Below are positions 51,107 through 60,858 of a stretch of DNA of 64,000 nucleotides, in pieces (within the stretch, counting starts at the first letter, position 1; each line of letters opens with the position of its first letter). The notes beneath the pieces are model-generated. The model was given only the letters and a program-made list of their open reading frames with translations. It had not been told where the DNA came from and searched no databases. Location: the NCBI RefSeq assembly GCF_003171515.1, contig NC_089395.1, positions 1,612,001 through 1,676,000 on the forward strand. Direction: 5' to 3'. A program made the translations under genes and the position numbers. This DNA is from Pyrenophora tritici-repentis. Taxonomy: Eukaryota; Ascomycota; Dothideomycetes; Pleosporales; Pleosporaceae.

Positions 51107-53012
51107 TTACACTATTCGCACATGAGCTCTTAATTTCTCAACACATCTGGTTCGAACCATGCCGACTCCGACCCTCTTGTACTCGCCATCTTCCCCTGTT
51201 GGCACAACAACCAGGATGTAGTAGTGGTCCTTGCTAGCTTTCTCCTCCGCCCTTCCAACCACAACACATAGTTCTTCGTGCTCTCTTCTGCCGCTTTTAA
51301 CATCATAGTGGACCCATCCTCTTTTCCCTCCAAAGAAATTGGAGATGGTGTAGCGATCACCGCCTGGCTTTAAAGTGCATTTCCGGAACTTTCCCACGTC
51401 GGCATTCAACGCAGCAGAGTCGCGCTCGTCGTCGAAAGCCAGTTCATCAGCCCAGCTGACTGAGCCGATCTCAACCTCCATAAATCTAATGCCTCCGCTA
51501 CATGCCATCCATGACCACGATGGTATGTGTTGGTCGTTGTCATACGCAATGCGCTCCATCTCTCTGTTCGACGCCTGCCACAGGAGGTTCCGGTGGAGAT
51601 GTTTCTGAAAGATGCCGTGTCTGCTATTGCATTCTAACGCGCGTGCAATACGGGCCTCTAACCCAGATACTGCAACGCATCTGTCGGTGTCCTTAGTGAG
51701 TCCACGCTTCGAGTAGTTCTCGAACAGAAAGTGGATGAACTCCACAGTACGTTCTTTGCCTGACTTGAGGAGACGATCTGGAAAGCTTGGGTCTAGCGAG
51801 AAATAAACCTTTCGCTGTGAGCTGAAGACGGGGGTGTCTAGTCAATTATATGTTAACTCAGATAGAGTAGACTTCTTACCTTTCCATCTTCGTAAGATTC
51901 TCACAGTACACCCCTTCTCCACACTCCCAGTATGTTTGATCGGCGCTGAAGTGGATAGTCCGTTTTGCCAAGACCCTCTCTTGCATAACCCAAGCTCGCT
52001 TGTTAAGCCTGGCTTGTTCTACATCCTTCTCAAAGTCATCTATATGGGAGCAGATATAGACTTGATTACCTGCGGCGTCTTGAACACGCACGTACTCAGT
52101 GCTTATGTTTCGGGTGAGGAACCCTGCGTTTGAATCGACAGCCGAAGTTGCAGCAATTGTGCAGTAAGCTGAAGCGAATACGTCCTCCATACGACCAGCT
52201 TCGCACTCCCAATCTTCCGCGTTCCACTGGATGATGCACAGTGAGTCAATCCAGAGATACTCGATACCTAACTCCCGGGTCACTCGCACTGCATCTTGAA
52301 ATGTCTTTGGTAGCTCCGAGAGGCTAAATCTGTTTAGTCGTGCACTGATGTTGCCATCAGTAGTGCAGTATCGAGGATCGCCCTCTGAAGGGGGTTCGTT
52401 GCCCCAGCAGTGAGACAACGCAGTATACTTAACGCCTTTAGTTCCCTTGGGGAGGTAGAGATGGAGAACTTCTGCATCGGCATGTCCAACATAGATCAGC
52501 CTCGTTGGTGATGCCCCTTGGGATCTGACGTCCTGTTGGTTGCAAGCGTGGGTTGTGTTGCACCATTCGAGCCAGGTTCGAAGGAGCACGAAGCGTGCAG
52601 CGCTCACAGGATCAGGTAGAGCCGGGAAGCCGATTGGGATGTCCTCTCTTTCTAGGCGTGGGTACTCTGTACTCAAGGCATGTGGTAAGCAAACAGTGAT
52701 TTTAGCACACCATAGTAACTAGGGACACTAACCCACGTCAGAACAAAGCCTTAGAATACGCGGACCCTCATAGCCAAGTCGCAGTGTCGCGCCTTCTCGG
52801 ACAATACTGGGATCAACGTTTACGTCGTCATGAAAGCGTTCGACGACTTGGACCAGGAATCTGCAGAGCATGCAACTTCTTGAGGCGACGCGCGTCTCAG
52901 AGAGGCGAGCTTGAGGACGACGCCACTGATCGAATACAGAATCTACGAAGATACTGCAACAGGCGCAGGGGCGAACAGTGCTAGAGTGGTCCTCTAGTGT
53001 ACGCTCTGGCAA
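51107..53012 (-). CDS. HET-domain protein (heterokaryon incompatibility type)
   Basis: Exons (to 53012)-52733, 52666-51880 and 51821-51107, with 66- and 58-bp introns, give about 593 residues in frame. An N-terminal Cys-rich region (CACCSIF, SCMLCRF) is followed by the HET domain: YTALSHCWGN, LPKTFQDAVRVTRELGIEYL, WIDSLCIIQ, DWECEAGRMEDVFASAYCTI, GFLTRN, RAWVMQERVLAKRTIHF, YWECGEGVYCE. The C-terminal part shows the common TKDTDRCVAVSGLEARIARAL and PSWSWMACSGGIRF blocks. HET proteins trigger cell death on non-self fusion. The frame at 53012 opens with TTG. The only upstream in-frame ATG (53079-53081) is separated by TAG at 53067-53069, so the true start is unresolved: a lost first exon or an N-terminally broken gene. 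Confidence 0.8.
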
Positions 53013-53119
53013 GGCCCCGCCTAATTTTCTAGCGAAGTCGTTATCGAAAGTAAAGGACCAGTCTGGCTATCCGAACGTCATTGTAATTCGCGCCAGGTGT
53101 TCGTGACACACCAAAAGGG

Positions 53120-54520
53120 ACTTACAGGCTATACCACCAGGCACAGTGAGGTTAGCAGCCGCCTTCCGCATTTAACTTCGTACGCCAACTTACATTCTGC
53201 ACCACCAGACATACCAAGGTTAGCAGCCGCCTTTCGCATCTACGTTCGTAGGCTAACTTACCTACTACACCACCAAACACACTAAGGTTAGCAGCCGCCT
53301 TACGCATTCACTATTGTAGGCGAACTTATAATCTACACTACCAGACACACTAAAGTTAGCAGCTGCCTCGCATATCTATATTTGTAGGTTAACTTACATA
53401 CTACACTACCAGACACACTAAGGTTAGCAACTACCTCCCGCATCTACGTTTGTAGGCTAACTTACATTCTACACTACTAGACATACTAAGATTAGCAGCT
53501 ACCTCGCACATCTACCTTTATAGGCCGACTTACCCCCTACACTACTAGACACACTAATATTAGCAGCTGCCTCGCACATCTACATTTGTAAGCCAACTTA
53601 TAAGCTACACCACCAGACACACTAAGATTAGTAGCCGCCTTACGCATCTGCTTTTATAGGCTAACTTACTTTCTATAGTACCAGACACACTAAGGTTAGC
53701 AGCCACCTCCCGCATCTACGTTCGTGGGCTAACTTACATCCTACATTACTAGGAACACTAAGATTAGCAGCCGCCTCGCACATCTACGTTTATAGGCTAA
53801 CTTACCTACTACACTACTAGACACACTAAGATTAGCAACTACTTCCTACATCTACGTTTGTAGGTTAACTTACATTCTACACCACTAGGCACACTAAAGT
53901 TAGCAGCCGCCTCGCACATCTACGTTCGTAGATCGACTTACATCCTACACTACTAGGAACACTAAGGTTAGCAGCTGCCTCGCACATCTACGTTTATAGG
54001 CCATCTTACCTACTACACCACCAGACACACCAAGGTTAGCAGTCACCTTACGCGTCTACCTTTATAGGCTAACTCACTAGCTACACTACCAGACACACCA
54101 CAGTTAGCAACCGCTTCGCGCATCTAGGTTCGTAGGCCAACTTACATCCTACACCACCAGACACACTAATATTAGCAGCTACCTCGCACATATACTTTTA
54201 TAGGCTAACTTACAAGCTACACCACCAGACACACCAAGGTTAGTAGCCACCTTACGCATCTACTTTTATAGGCTAACTTACTTCCTACAGCACCAGACAC
54301 ACTAAGGTTAGCAGCCGCCTTGCGCATCTACGTTTATAGGCCATCTTACTCACTACACCACTAGACACACCAAGGTTAGCAGTCACCTTACGCGTCTACC
54401 TTTATAGGCCAACTTACTGGCTACACCACCAGACACACCACAGTTAGCAACCACTTCGCGCATCTAGGTTCGTAGGCCAACTTACATCCTACACCACCAG
54501 GCACACCAAGGTTAGCATCT
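53120..54520. repeat. Minisatellite: about 21 copies of a roughly 68-bp unit
   Basis: The motif GGTTAGCAGCC / ATTAGCAGCT recurs about every 67-68 bp from 53151 to 54508. Each unit has the order CACTAAGGTTAGC, AGCCGCCTCGCACATCTACG, TTTGTAGGCTAACTTAC, ATCCTACACCACCAGACA. GTTAGC and GCTAAC in each unit are inverted, so single strands can form hairpins. Units near 53960-54160 and 54300-54500 match better than neighbours, a higher-order period of about 341 bp (five units). The array abuts the 5' end of the HET gene. Confidence 0.93.
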
Positions 54521-55136
54521 GCTCTATGCCTTAATGTCTATAACTTTACTTACCTCCTACACTCATGTTAATCAGCATTAACGTGTAAAACATACAACAG
54601 TCTAGTTACCTTCTACATGTCTATTATTAGCTATAGTTTAAATTATACTCGTGTTCTAGGCATACCTTGAATGAGTTTTCGTCCCACGTCTTATTATACA
54701 TTGCTGCAATTTTAGCTGTTAGAAATGAGTGGAAAACGTTGAGAATTGCTTGCTAGGCTTAGTGCTGTGGAAAGCGGGGTAGTTTAATCGGCTGCTGCCT
54801 AAATCATCGCGGGTTGGCGGGGCAGCTGGTGGCTGGATCACTAACTTAACTTGGGCGCTTGCGGGCAGTCTCTAGTGGCACGACAGCCACAGACACACCT
54901 GAGCACGCTACTGCAGCCCCCTGCATACTAAGCGAAGCTGTTCTATGAGACGAGACTTGGCGATCTTGCCATCTACGCGGAGAAACAGCCAACATGCATG
55001 TTCTTTATCTTAAGTTGACCTTTAGAGCCTTCAGTCTCTATCTTTAGCAACTGTACTTCCTATCTACCACTCCGAACGCTCTACAAACTTGCGCCGTCGC
55101 GGATGAACAGGGGTACTAGCAGAAGGTTAATGGACG
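54521..55136. other. Intergenic, part of a diverged duplicated stretch
   Basis: No gene recognised. The right part (about 55030-55136) is similar to about 62010-62104 upstream of the second copy of the fragment described at 55137. Confidence 0.45.
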
Positions 55137-55303
55137 CTATTGGCAGAACGACCGGTAGGACGTCCACCACCACGCTCTCTCTGGTCGGAGGCCACTATAA
55201 TGGAAGAACTACAGCTGTGGAACTGCATCGCGTCAAGCATGAGCTTTGATAGGTTCTGTGGCGCGATTCCGAAGGTCCGGCCAAAAAAGTGTCTCGTCAC
55301 GTA
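55137..55303 (+). pseudogene. Fragment of a Myb/SANT-like ORF interrupted by the Fot1-like element
   Basis: The frame reads AERPVGRPPPRSLWSEATIM, then LQLWNCI, SFDRFCGAIP and KKCLVT, up to the TA target site of the transposon. The GRPPPRS start looks like an AT-hook, and the W/L-rich part like a Myb/SANT helix set. No ATG opens this exact frame here (TTG at 55140). A diverged copy of the start (TERLTARPTPRS) lies at about 62113-62150. Identity is tentative. Confidence 0.35.
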
Positions 55304-57399
55304 CCGTGCTGCCCGGCGTAACGCCCGCTTCGATCACCAAAATCGCGACAGCCACCAAAGTTCAACCCGCGATAACTCCATCAATATGAGCCCAATTGAG
55401 GCTGCGCTTGCAGCTAGTAAAGCGCTAGAGCCTGGCGAAAAACTTGTATATTCTCAAATTGCAGCAAAGTTTAGCGTTAATCGTTCAACGCTCGCGAGCT
55501 CACGCAGCACTAAGGCTCAAAACCAGCAAGCACTCCACCCCCAGCAAGAGCAGGAGCTTCTACGCTATATCGAACGCCTGACAAGGCAAGGCCTACCTCC
55601 TACACGGCCTATGATACTACGCTTCGCTTCAGATATCGCAAAAAAAAGAGCTTGGAAAAGGCTGCGTTGATCGCTTTGTCCAGCGCTATCAGGTTGATCT
55701 CATCTCACGCTGGGCGACTGGGATCGATCGCTCACGCCACCAGGCTGATTCAGGATTGAAATATAAGCTCTACTTTGATCTCTTAATAGATAAGATCAGC
55801 CAATATAATATAGAGCCTTGTAATATATACGATATGGATGAGAAGGGCTTCATGCTAGGAGTACTCACTCGCTCAAAGCGGATATTTAGCAGGAGACTAT
55901 ATGAGGAGGGGAAGATTAAGGCTCACATCCAGGATGGCAATCGCGAGTGGATAACGCTGCTAGCCTGTATATGCGCTGATGGATCTTATATTGAGCCGAG
56001 CCTCATATATCAGTCAGCCTCTGGCTCGATACAGGATAGCTGGCTGCAGGCCTTCGATCTTAACGATCACCGAGTTCACTTCGCCTCATCACCCTCAGGC
56101 TGGACGAACAACGAGCTAGGCCTAGCCTGGCTCAAACAAGTGTTTGATCGATCAACGAAGCCAAAGGCTAGGCGGAGCTATTGATTACTTATCCTTGATG
56201 GCCATGGATCTCATCTTACGATGGATTTTATCGAGTACTGCGATCGCAATCGAATCCTCCTCGCAATCTATCCACCCCATTCAACCCACACTCTCCAGCC
56301 GCTTGACGTTGTCATGTTTAAGCCGCTCTCGTCAGCCTACTCAGCCCAGGTAGCTAGCTTCATGGAGAGGAGCCAAGGGCTCACATCTATGAGCAAAAGA
56401 GACTTCTATCCCATGTTTATAGCTGCCTGGGAGGCCTCGTTCAAGAAGGATACTATACTCAAGGCCTTTGAGGCAACTGGCCTCTCACCTCTCGAGCCAG
56501 AGGTGATACTCAAACGATTCAATCAGCCAGCTCAATCAGGCCAGTCAAGTGACAGCGACTCCTCAGCCTTAAGCGCCTCTGATTGGAGGAAGATTAGGCA
56601 GCTTGTTGATCGCGCTGTAGCTGAGAGAGACCAGAGAAAGATCTCAAAGCTTAACCAAACGATCCACCAACTCTCAATCAGATCAGTACTAGCTGAGCAT
56701 GAGAACGTGAGACTCAAAGAGGCTCTCATTAACGAGAGGCAGCGTAGAAAGCGAGGCAAGGCTCTCCCTCTAGGGGCAGGCGAGGACTATCACGGTGTGG
56801 CTGTATTCTGGTCTCCAAGGAAGGTGAAGGAGGCACGTGATCGCCAGCACCAACAAGAGCTCGAGGAGGAGCAACAACGACTTCAAAAAGCAGAGATAGC
56901 TCGCGATCGCGAGGAGCAAAGGCTAGCCAAGGCTCAGGCTATCGAATCAAGGCGCCAGGCTAGAGCTGAGGCTAGGATATCAAGGCAAGCAGAGAAGGCT
57001 CGTGAGGCTGCAGATCGAGCGTCACGAGCCGCGGCTCGTAGAGCTCAACAACGACTCCAACAAGCTCACAAAACTTCCCAAAAGGGCAAGAAACGTAGCC
57101 TCAAGGCTTCTATAAAGGCAGCTTCAAAAAAGAGAGCTGCTGCGCAGCCTCAGGCTAGTAGTGAGGCTGCAGGTGCTGCAGTAGGCCCACTACTATCTCA
57201 ATCACGACACGGCCGAGCAATTAAGCTCCCATCAAAATACAGATAGCTATATATATCAATTAAGGCCTCCAGAACTCAACACTAGAATACATCGTGATAA
57301 TAGCTATCGTACGTGGCTCAGTAGCTTCATGTTGGCGTGTTGATTTTGGTGATCGAAGCGGGCGTTACGCCGGGCCGGGCGTTACGCCGGGCAGCACGG
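55304..57399 (+). mobile_element. Fot1/pogo-type (Tc1-mariner superfamily) transposon, decayed
   Basis: Terminal inverted repeats of about 41 bp: CCGTGCTGCCCGGCGTAACG and following at 55304-55344, and its reverse complement at 57342-57399. The dinucleotide TA flanks both ends (55302-55303 and 57400-57401). The right terminal repeat contains a 17-bp tandem duplication (GGGCGTTACGCCGGG repeated). Total 2096 bp. The transposase gene inside is broken, so the element cannot move on its own. Confidence 0.88.
55386..57246 (+). pseudogene. Fot1/pogo DDE transposase, broken
   Basis: From the ATG at 55386: an N-terminal helix-turn-helix of the psq/CENPB type (MSPIEAALAASKALEPGEKL ... AAKFSVNRSTL), then the DDE_1 domain with YDMDEKGFMLG (first Asp), LILDGHGSHLT (second Asp) and HTLQPLDVVMFKPL (third Asp). 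The C-terminal half is a long Arg/Glu/Ala-rich coiled coil. Two lesions: a one-base shift in or near the A8 run at about 55639-55646, and a TGA at 56182-56184 directly before the DGH motif, where one C-to-T change from CGA (Arg) would explain it. After both, the frame runs to 57246. Confidence 0.85.
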
Positions 57400-58514
57400 T
57401 AGGTGTATCGTTACCTTCGGACGCACCTTAGAACTTTTTCGGGCTAATCAAGACAGCTTATTTCCCAGCTACTCTAGACTTCTAGGCAGGGATGACTCCC
57501 CTAGCTAAAAAGCACAGCCACCTGCTGACGGTAATCTACTACCAAGAATTATGTAATATTCGATACCGGCTCATCGTCCGTGCAGATCACGTTTTCTCCT
57601 CGCTAAAGTTCTAGGTACCGACCAGGGTGGCGAGGTCGCATAATCCTGCATTCTGCGGCAGCCATACAGGAGATAAGAGCTGGTAGATATGCAGGTAGAT
57701 CAAGTACCTGGTAGTGAACAGATTTGTCGAGTTTAGAGTTGCGATGAGCTACAGGGTGGTGATGTAGACTATGGTATTCACAATAGCCGAATGAGATGCT
57801 TATGTTTATAAGACGTAAAGAACTACCATAGGACTTGCAATTTTCAATTTAGAAACGCGAGACTAATTCCGGAGAAGCTCTTTTATATTATTGCTGCATA
57901 TGAATTGAAATCGTAGACGTTAATGTATTATAAATATGACTTAAGTTCAAAGTACCCGTAATTTGTCTCACTTCGTTGTGTGTCTCACTTCGCAGTAGGT
58001 GACGTTATTAAGTTAATTGGCGTAAAATAAAGATTGATGCGCTTCCGTAGCCCAGGCGTTCCGGGCTCATTAATTACTGTAACAATCCATACATGCACCC
58101 ACCTTGTACAAGTTTGCCTTCCAATCGCCCTTGAGCGCGCAATTACTTATATTTCTCAGCGAATTGGCCTAATACTGAACTAACTCACTAAGTTAACTAA
58201 GTTAATTAACTTAGTTGTACTTTTGAAATGCAGTCCGTAGGCCAGACTTGTGATTTAGTCCTGTCACGACTCGACTTGGTCCAGCCATGAATCGATTTCT
58301 GAGATTTGTCGCACCTGCTCATCGATCCTAGGCGAAAGGTCAGGTAAATTTCCAATGAGGACGTTAGCGTAGTATAGATTCTGCATGCGATACGTTTTCA
58401 GAGATGGCTTCTTGCTTGCTGGGACTAAGGCGTCCGAGATGCATTAGATCGAGCAGAGCGTCTCGGGCGTTCTATAACTATTCAAAACTGCACTGCGGGG
58501 CATTAACGGTGCTG
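57400..58514. other. Intergenic, no gene recognised
   Basis: A/T-rich. Contains the inverted match to 49786-49815 (at about 57978-58010) and an AACTTAGTT-rich palindromic stretch at about 58187-58217 that recurs near 61065-61130. No coding signal. Confidence 0.45.
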
Positions 58515-58993
58515 GAATCCTCTCTGCGACTTGGCATGTTAGAGGGAACTCCAAAACTGGAAAGTCTGAAGGTTATCTTGTTACCTGTGGGGAAATTTCC
58601 ATGGTATGAAGCTACTACCTTCCATGTCTGACCTTTGTCCACACAAAATCCAATCTGGCAGCTTCCATATTAGTGCGTTGATCCTGGAGCACTAGCAGTG
58701 TATTTGTGGTCCGATAGCTGAACGTATGCGTCCCAGCCTATCTCCTAAGTGACCTGCGACGTGCCTTTTGTTGTATCTAGAAGATGGAGATGACTACGAC
58801 AATCGCCTGGTGAGGGGAGCCTTGGCACGCCCTCCAAACCACAGCATCCAGTTGGAAAATTCAATTCATCTTCTACCTGTGCCTTCAAGGGGTTGGCTTT
58901 TTGAGCGACACCCAGAGGAGGCGGACACCAGAACGACATGTGGACTCGAGTCATGCGCACTAAGATTACTAAGAACTTGTGCAGCGTGTACAA
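58515..58993 (-). pseudogene. LPMO-like (copper monooxygenase) pseudogene
   Basis: On the minus strand a hydrophobic leader ends in VHMSFWCPPPLGVAQKANPL, the N-terminal His arrangement of secreted lytic polysaccharide monooxygenases. It is followed by DELNFPTGCCGLEG, PSPGDCRSHLHLLD, QVT-stop-EIGWDAYVQLSDH, YTASAPGSTH-stop-YGSCQIGF, and DKGQTWKVVASYHGNFPTG. The pattern fits fungal AA11-like secreted proteins. Two in-frame stops, one of them TAG where Trp is expected, the lack of an ATG at the leader and a missing C-terminus show it is dead. The family call is by eye. Confidence 0.55.
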
Positions 58994-59296
58994 AGTAGAA
59001 GTTAGACTAACCTTTCAAGCTAGAAGAACCTTTTCAGGCAACTTTCGGTAGATAGGAATTGACATATTGTAATTATTATACAAATACATGAATCTGCATG
59101 TAAATTAACCTGTAAGAGTCTACTATCTAGTTCCGAATGTTCGTTGAGCAGACAGAATATACGTCCTATTAGCTTCTTTGTAATTCCTTAATCGCTTACG
59201 ACGAAATGTAAGGGCAATCCTGCTCTCGGACGTTGAAGCAATAAACATCTCCAGCCTTTCTAATGAGTTGCTGTGTGACCGGGTTGCGGCGAGCCT

Positions 59297-59888
59297 TTAC
59301 ACGAGGCCAATCGCTTCTTGAATAGGCACATGTAAGCCTACCATGGGGATGGAGTAGGAGTGCATGACGGCGTAGTAAACAATCCCAGGGTGCACGATGC
59401 TCTGGGTTGAGGACGTTAAGATGCTTGGGTTAGGTACAACTGGCGCACCTTGCATAGAACCATGGAAACCTACCCTGCGCCTACAGAGTGAGCAGCTACA
59501 TCGGGAAGCAGTCGAGAAGGTGACGGAGCAATTGTAGTGCAGTAGCAGATAGTTGCCGCCTGATGACCTCTTCAGTAAGCAGGCTTTCACTTGCGGTATC
59601 ACCGAATAGTAGTCTGAAACGGGTTCAGTCAGTAACTTAGGATCCGTTTCTTCTTATGTCGTATCGCGTACTGTATGCAGCCTCGGCATTGCCTGCTCTT
59701 ATAAAGTTACACCATCCCCGCAGTATTCTTTCGTGTGGCGTAGAGCTCACATCTGTCCAACCCGGACGTCCGCCATTCTGCCGAACACTATCCTTGAGCG
59801 TTTTCCAGTCTTTCAGAAAAGGAGCATCTTGGGCCGATCCTGACAGAACAAGCAGGTACTCCCCGTAGGAGTGCTTAGCGCTCGCCAT
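59297..59888 (-). CDS. Unrecognised two-exon gene, 177 residues
   Basis: Exon 59888-59672 and exon 59613-59297 with a 58-bp intron (GTACGC...TTTCAG, branch CTGAC) give an in-frame 177-residue product. The first exon encodes a hydrophilic stretch (DWKTLKDSVRQNGGRPGWTD ... RILRGWCNFIRAGNAEAAY). The second has several Cys and hydrophobic parts. No signal peptide or known motif. Exon structure is plausible but untested. Confidence 0.4.
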
Positions 59889-60297
59889 CGTGAACTTGAT
59901 AGATGAGAGCTGGAAGGGTTAAAATAACCAAACACTGAAACAAACCGGAGGGTTTAAATAACATTGTGGGCCTTGCTAACATTCGATCCGCTACTGTATT
60001 CACTAGGCAGAAAATTGCGGAAGACCTCGGATAGATCGGATAGATCGGATACAACTTGAGATGCACGTGCCAATCTGTAGGTCTGCGAGCGTAAGAGCCG
60101 TTCTTCTTCAGCTACTAAAATTTTGGACGGAGCGTAGCATTCGAAGCAGCTACAGGAACCGAAGCAACATTCCACCTTGCGTAGAATCCACAATGACATG
60201 TAACCAGCTGCAGAAAGGCACCTTATATCGTATCATCGAAAATCATAGTCTAGAGTTCTGCCTTGAGTTCAGAATTTTACGTCTATAGACTATCGCC
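59889..60297. other. Intergenic, no gene recognised
   Basis: About 400 bp between two minus-strand genes, with a small direct repeat GATCGGATA near 60032-60050. Probable promoter of the preceding gene. Confidence 0.5.
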
Positions 60298-60858
60298 TTA
60301 TAAAACTATTTCGACACGTCGGTGTGCAGGCATCACAATTTGATCTGATGCTACCAATCGCCATAGTTTTGTCCTGCCATCTCTACAGGTTGGGCAGTCT
60401 ACACTAGTATCAAATTCACACGAATTTATTCCAGCCCACCTAAGGATACAGGTTTGACAGTACACGTGGCCTTAGATGTCAGCTAATACTGCAGAACTCA
60501 GTGTAAACTTACCGCAAATTAGAGCAACGCGTGTAGAGCTGTATGAGTCTAGGCAGATGGCACAAGTTAAGTTGTAGAGTCGCAGAGGTCTCTGCCATCC
60601 CAATCTCATGTGATCGGCATGTTGGCAAGGAAGGAAGGGCGCAACTCCGGCAAACTGTACGCAGTGACCGCAAATGACCTTCTAATTAATTAACTTAGAC
60701 GATATTGAAAGTAATGAACTTACACAACGACAATTCTTCAGCACATACACAAGACCCGCTTTCCCACTCCCTTCTCCAAGCTCGATTGAACATATGGAAC
60801 AGTGTTCTACCTCCGAAGTGAGGTCAATATGAAGCGTCCTTGCCACCACTCGAGACAT
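60298..60858 (-). CDS. RING-finger protein with an extra N-terminal Cys cluster
   Basis: Exons 60858-60724, 60681-60513 and 60470-60298, with two 42-bp introns (both GTAAGT donors), give 158 residues. The C-terminal half is a C3HC4 RING: Cys85-x2-Cys88, Cys101, His103, Cys106-x2-Cys109, Cys127-x2-Cys130 (CAICLDS ... LICGHVYCQTCILRW ... DCPTC). The intron splits the GGC codon inside the conserved CGH. The N-terminal half has a second set of metal-binding residues (CSIC at 20-23, NCRC at 43-45, CGHC at 49-52, CQHADH at 64-69), a second zinc module. RING proteins are usually ubiquitin E3 ligases. The ATG at 60858 is preferred; an upstream in-frame Met adds a hydrophobic stretch. Confidence 0.75.

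Noticed and set aside
53120..54520. CRISPR-like array
   Set aside because: Whole 68-bp units repeat with gradual divergence; there are no unique spacers between constant repeats, and the genome is eukaryotic.
55140..55670. A single 176-codon protein across the Fot1-like left end
   Set aside because: The frame runs from host sequence through the terminal inverted repeat into the transposase; it is a chance fusion of two units.
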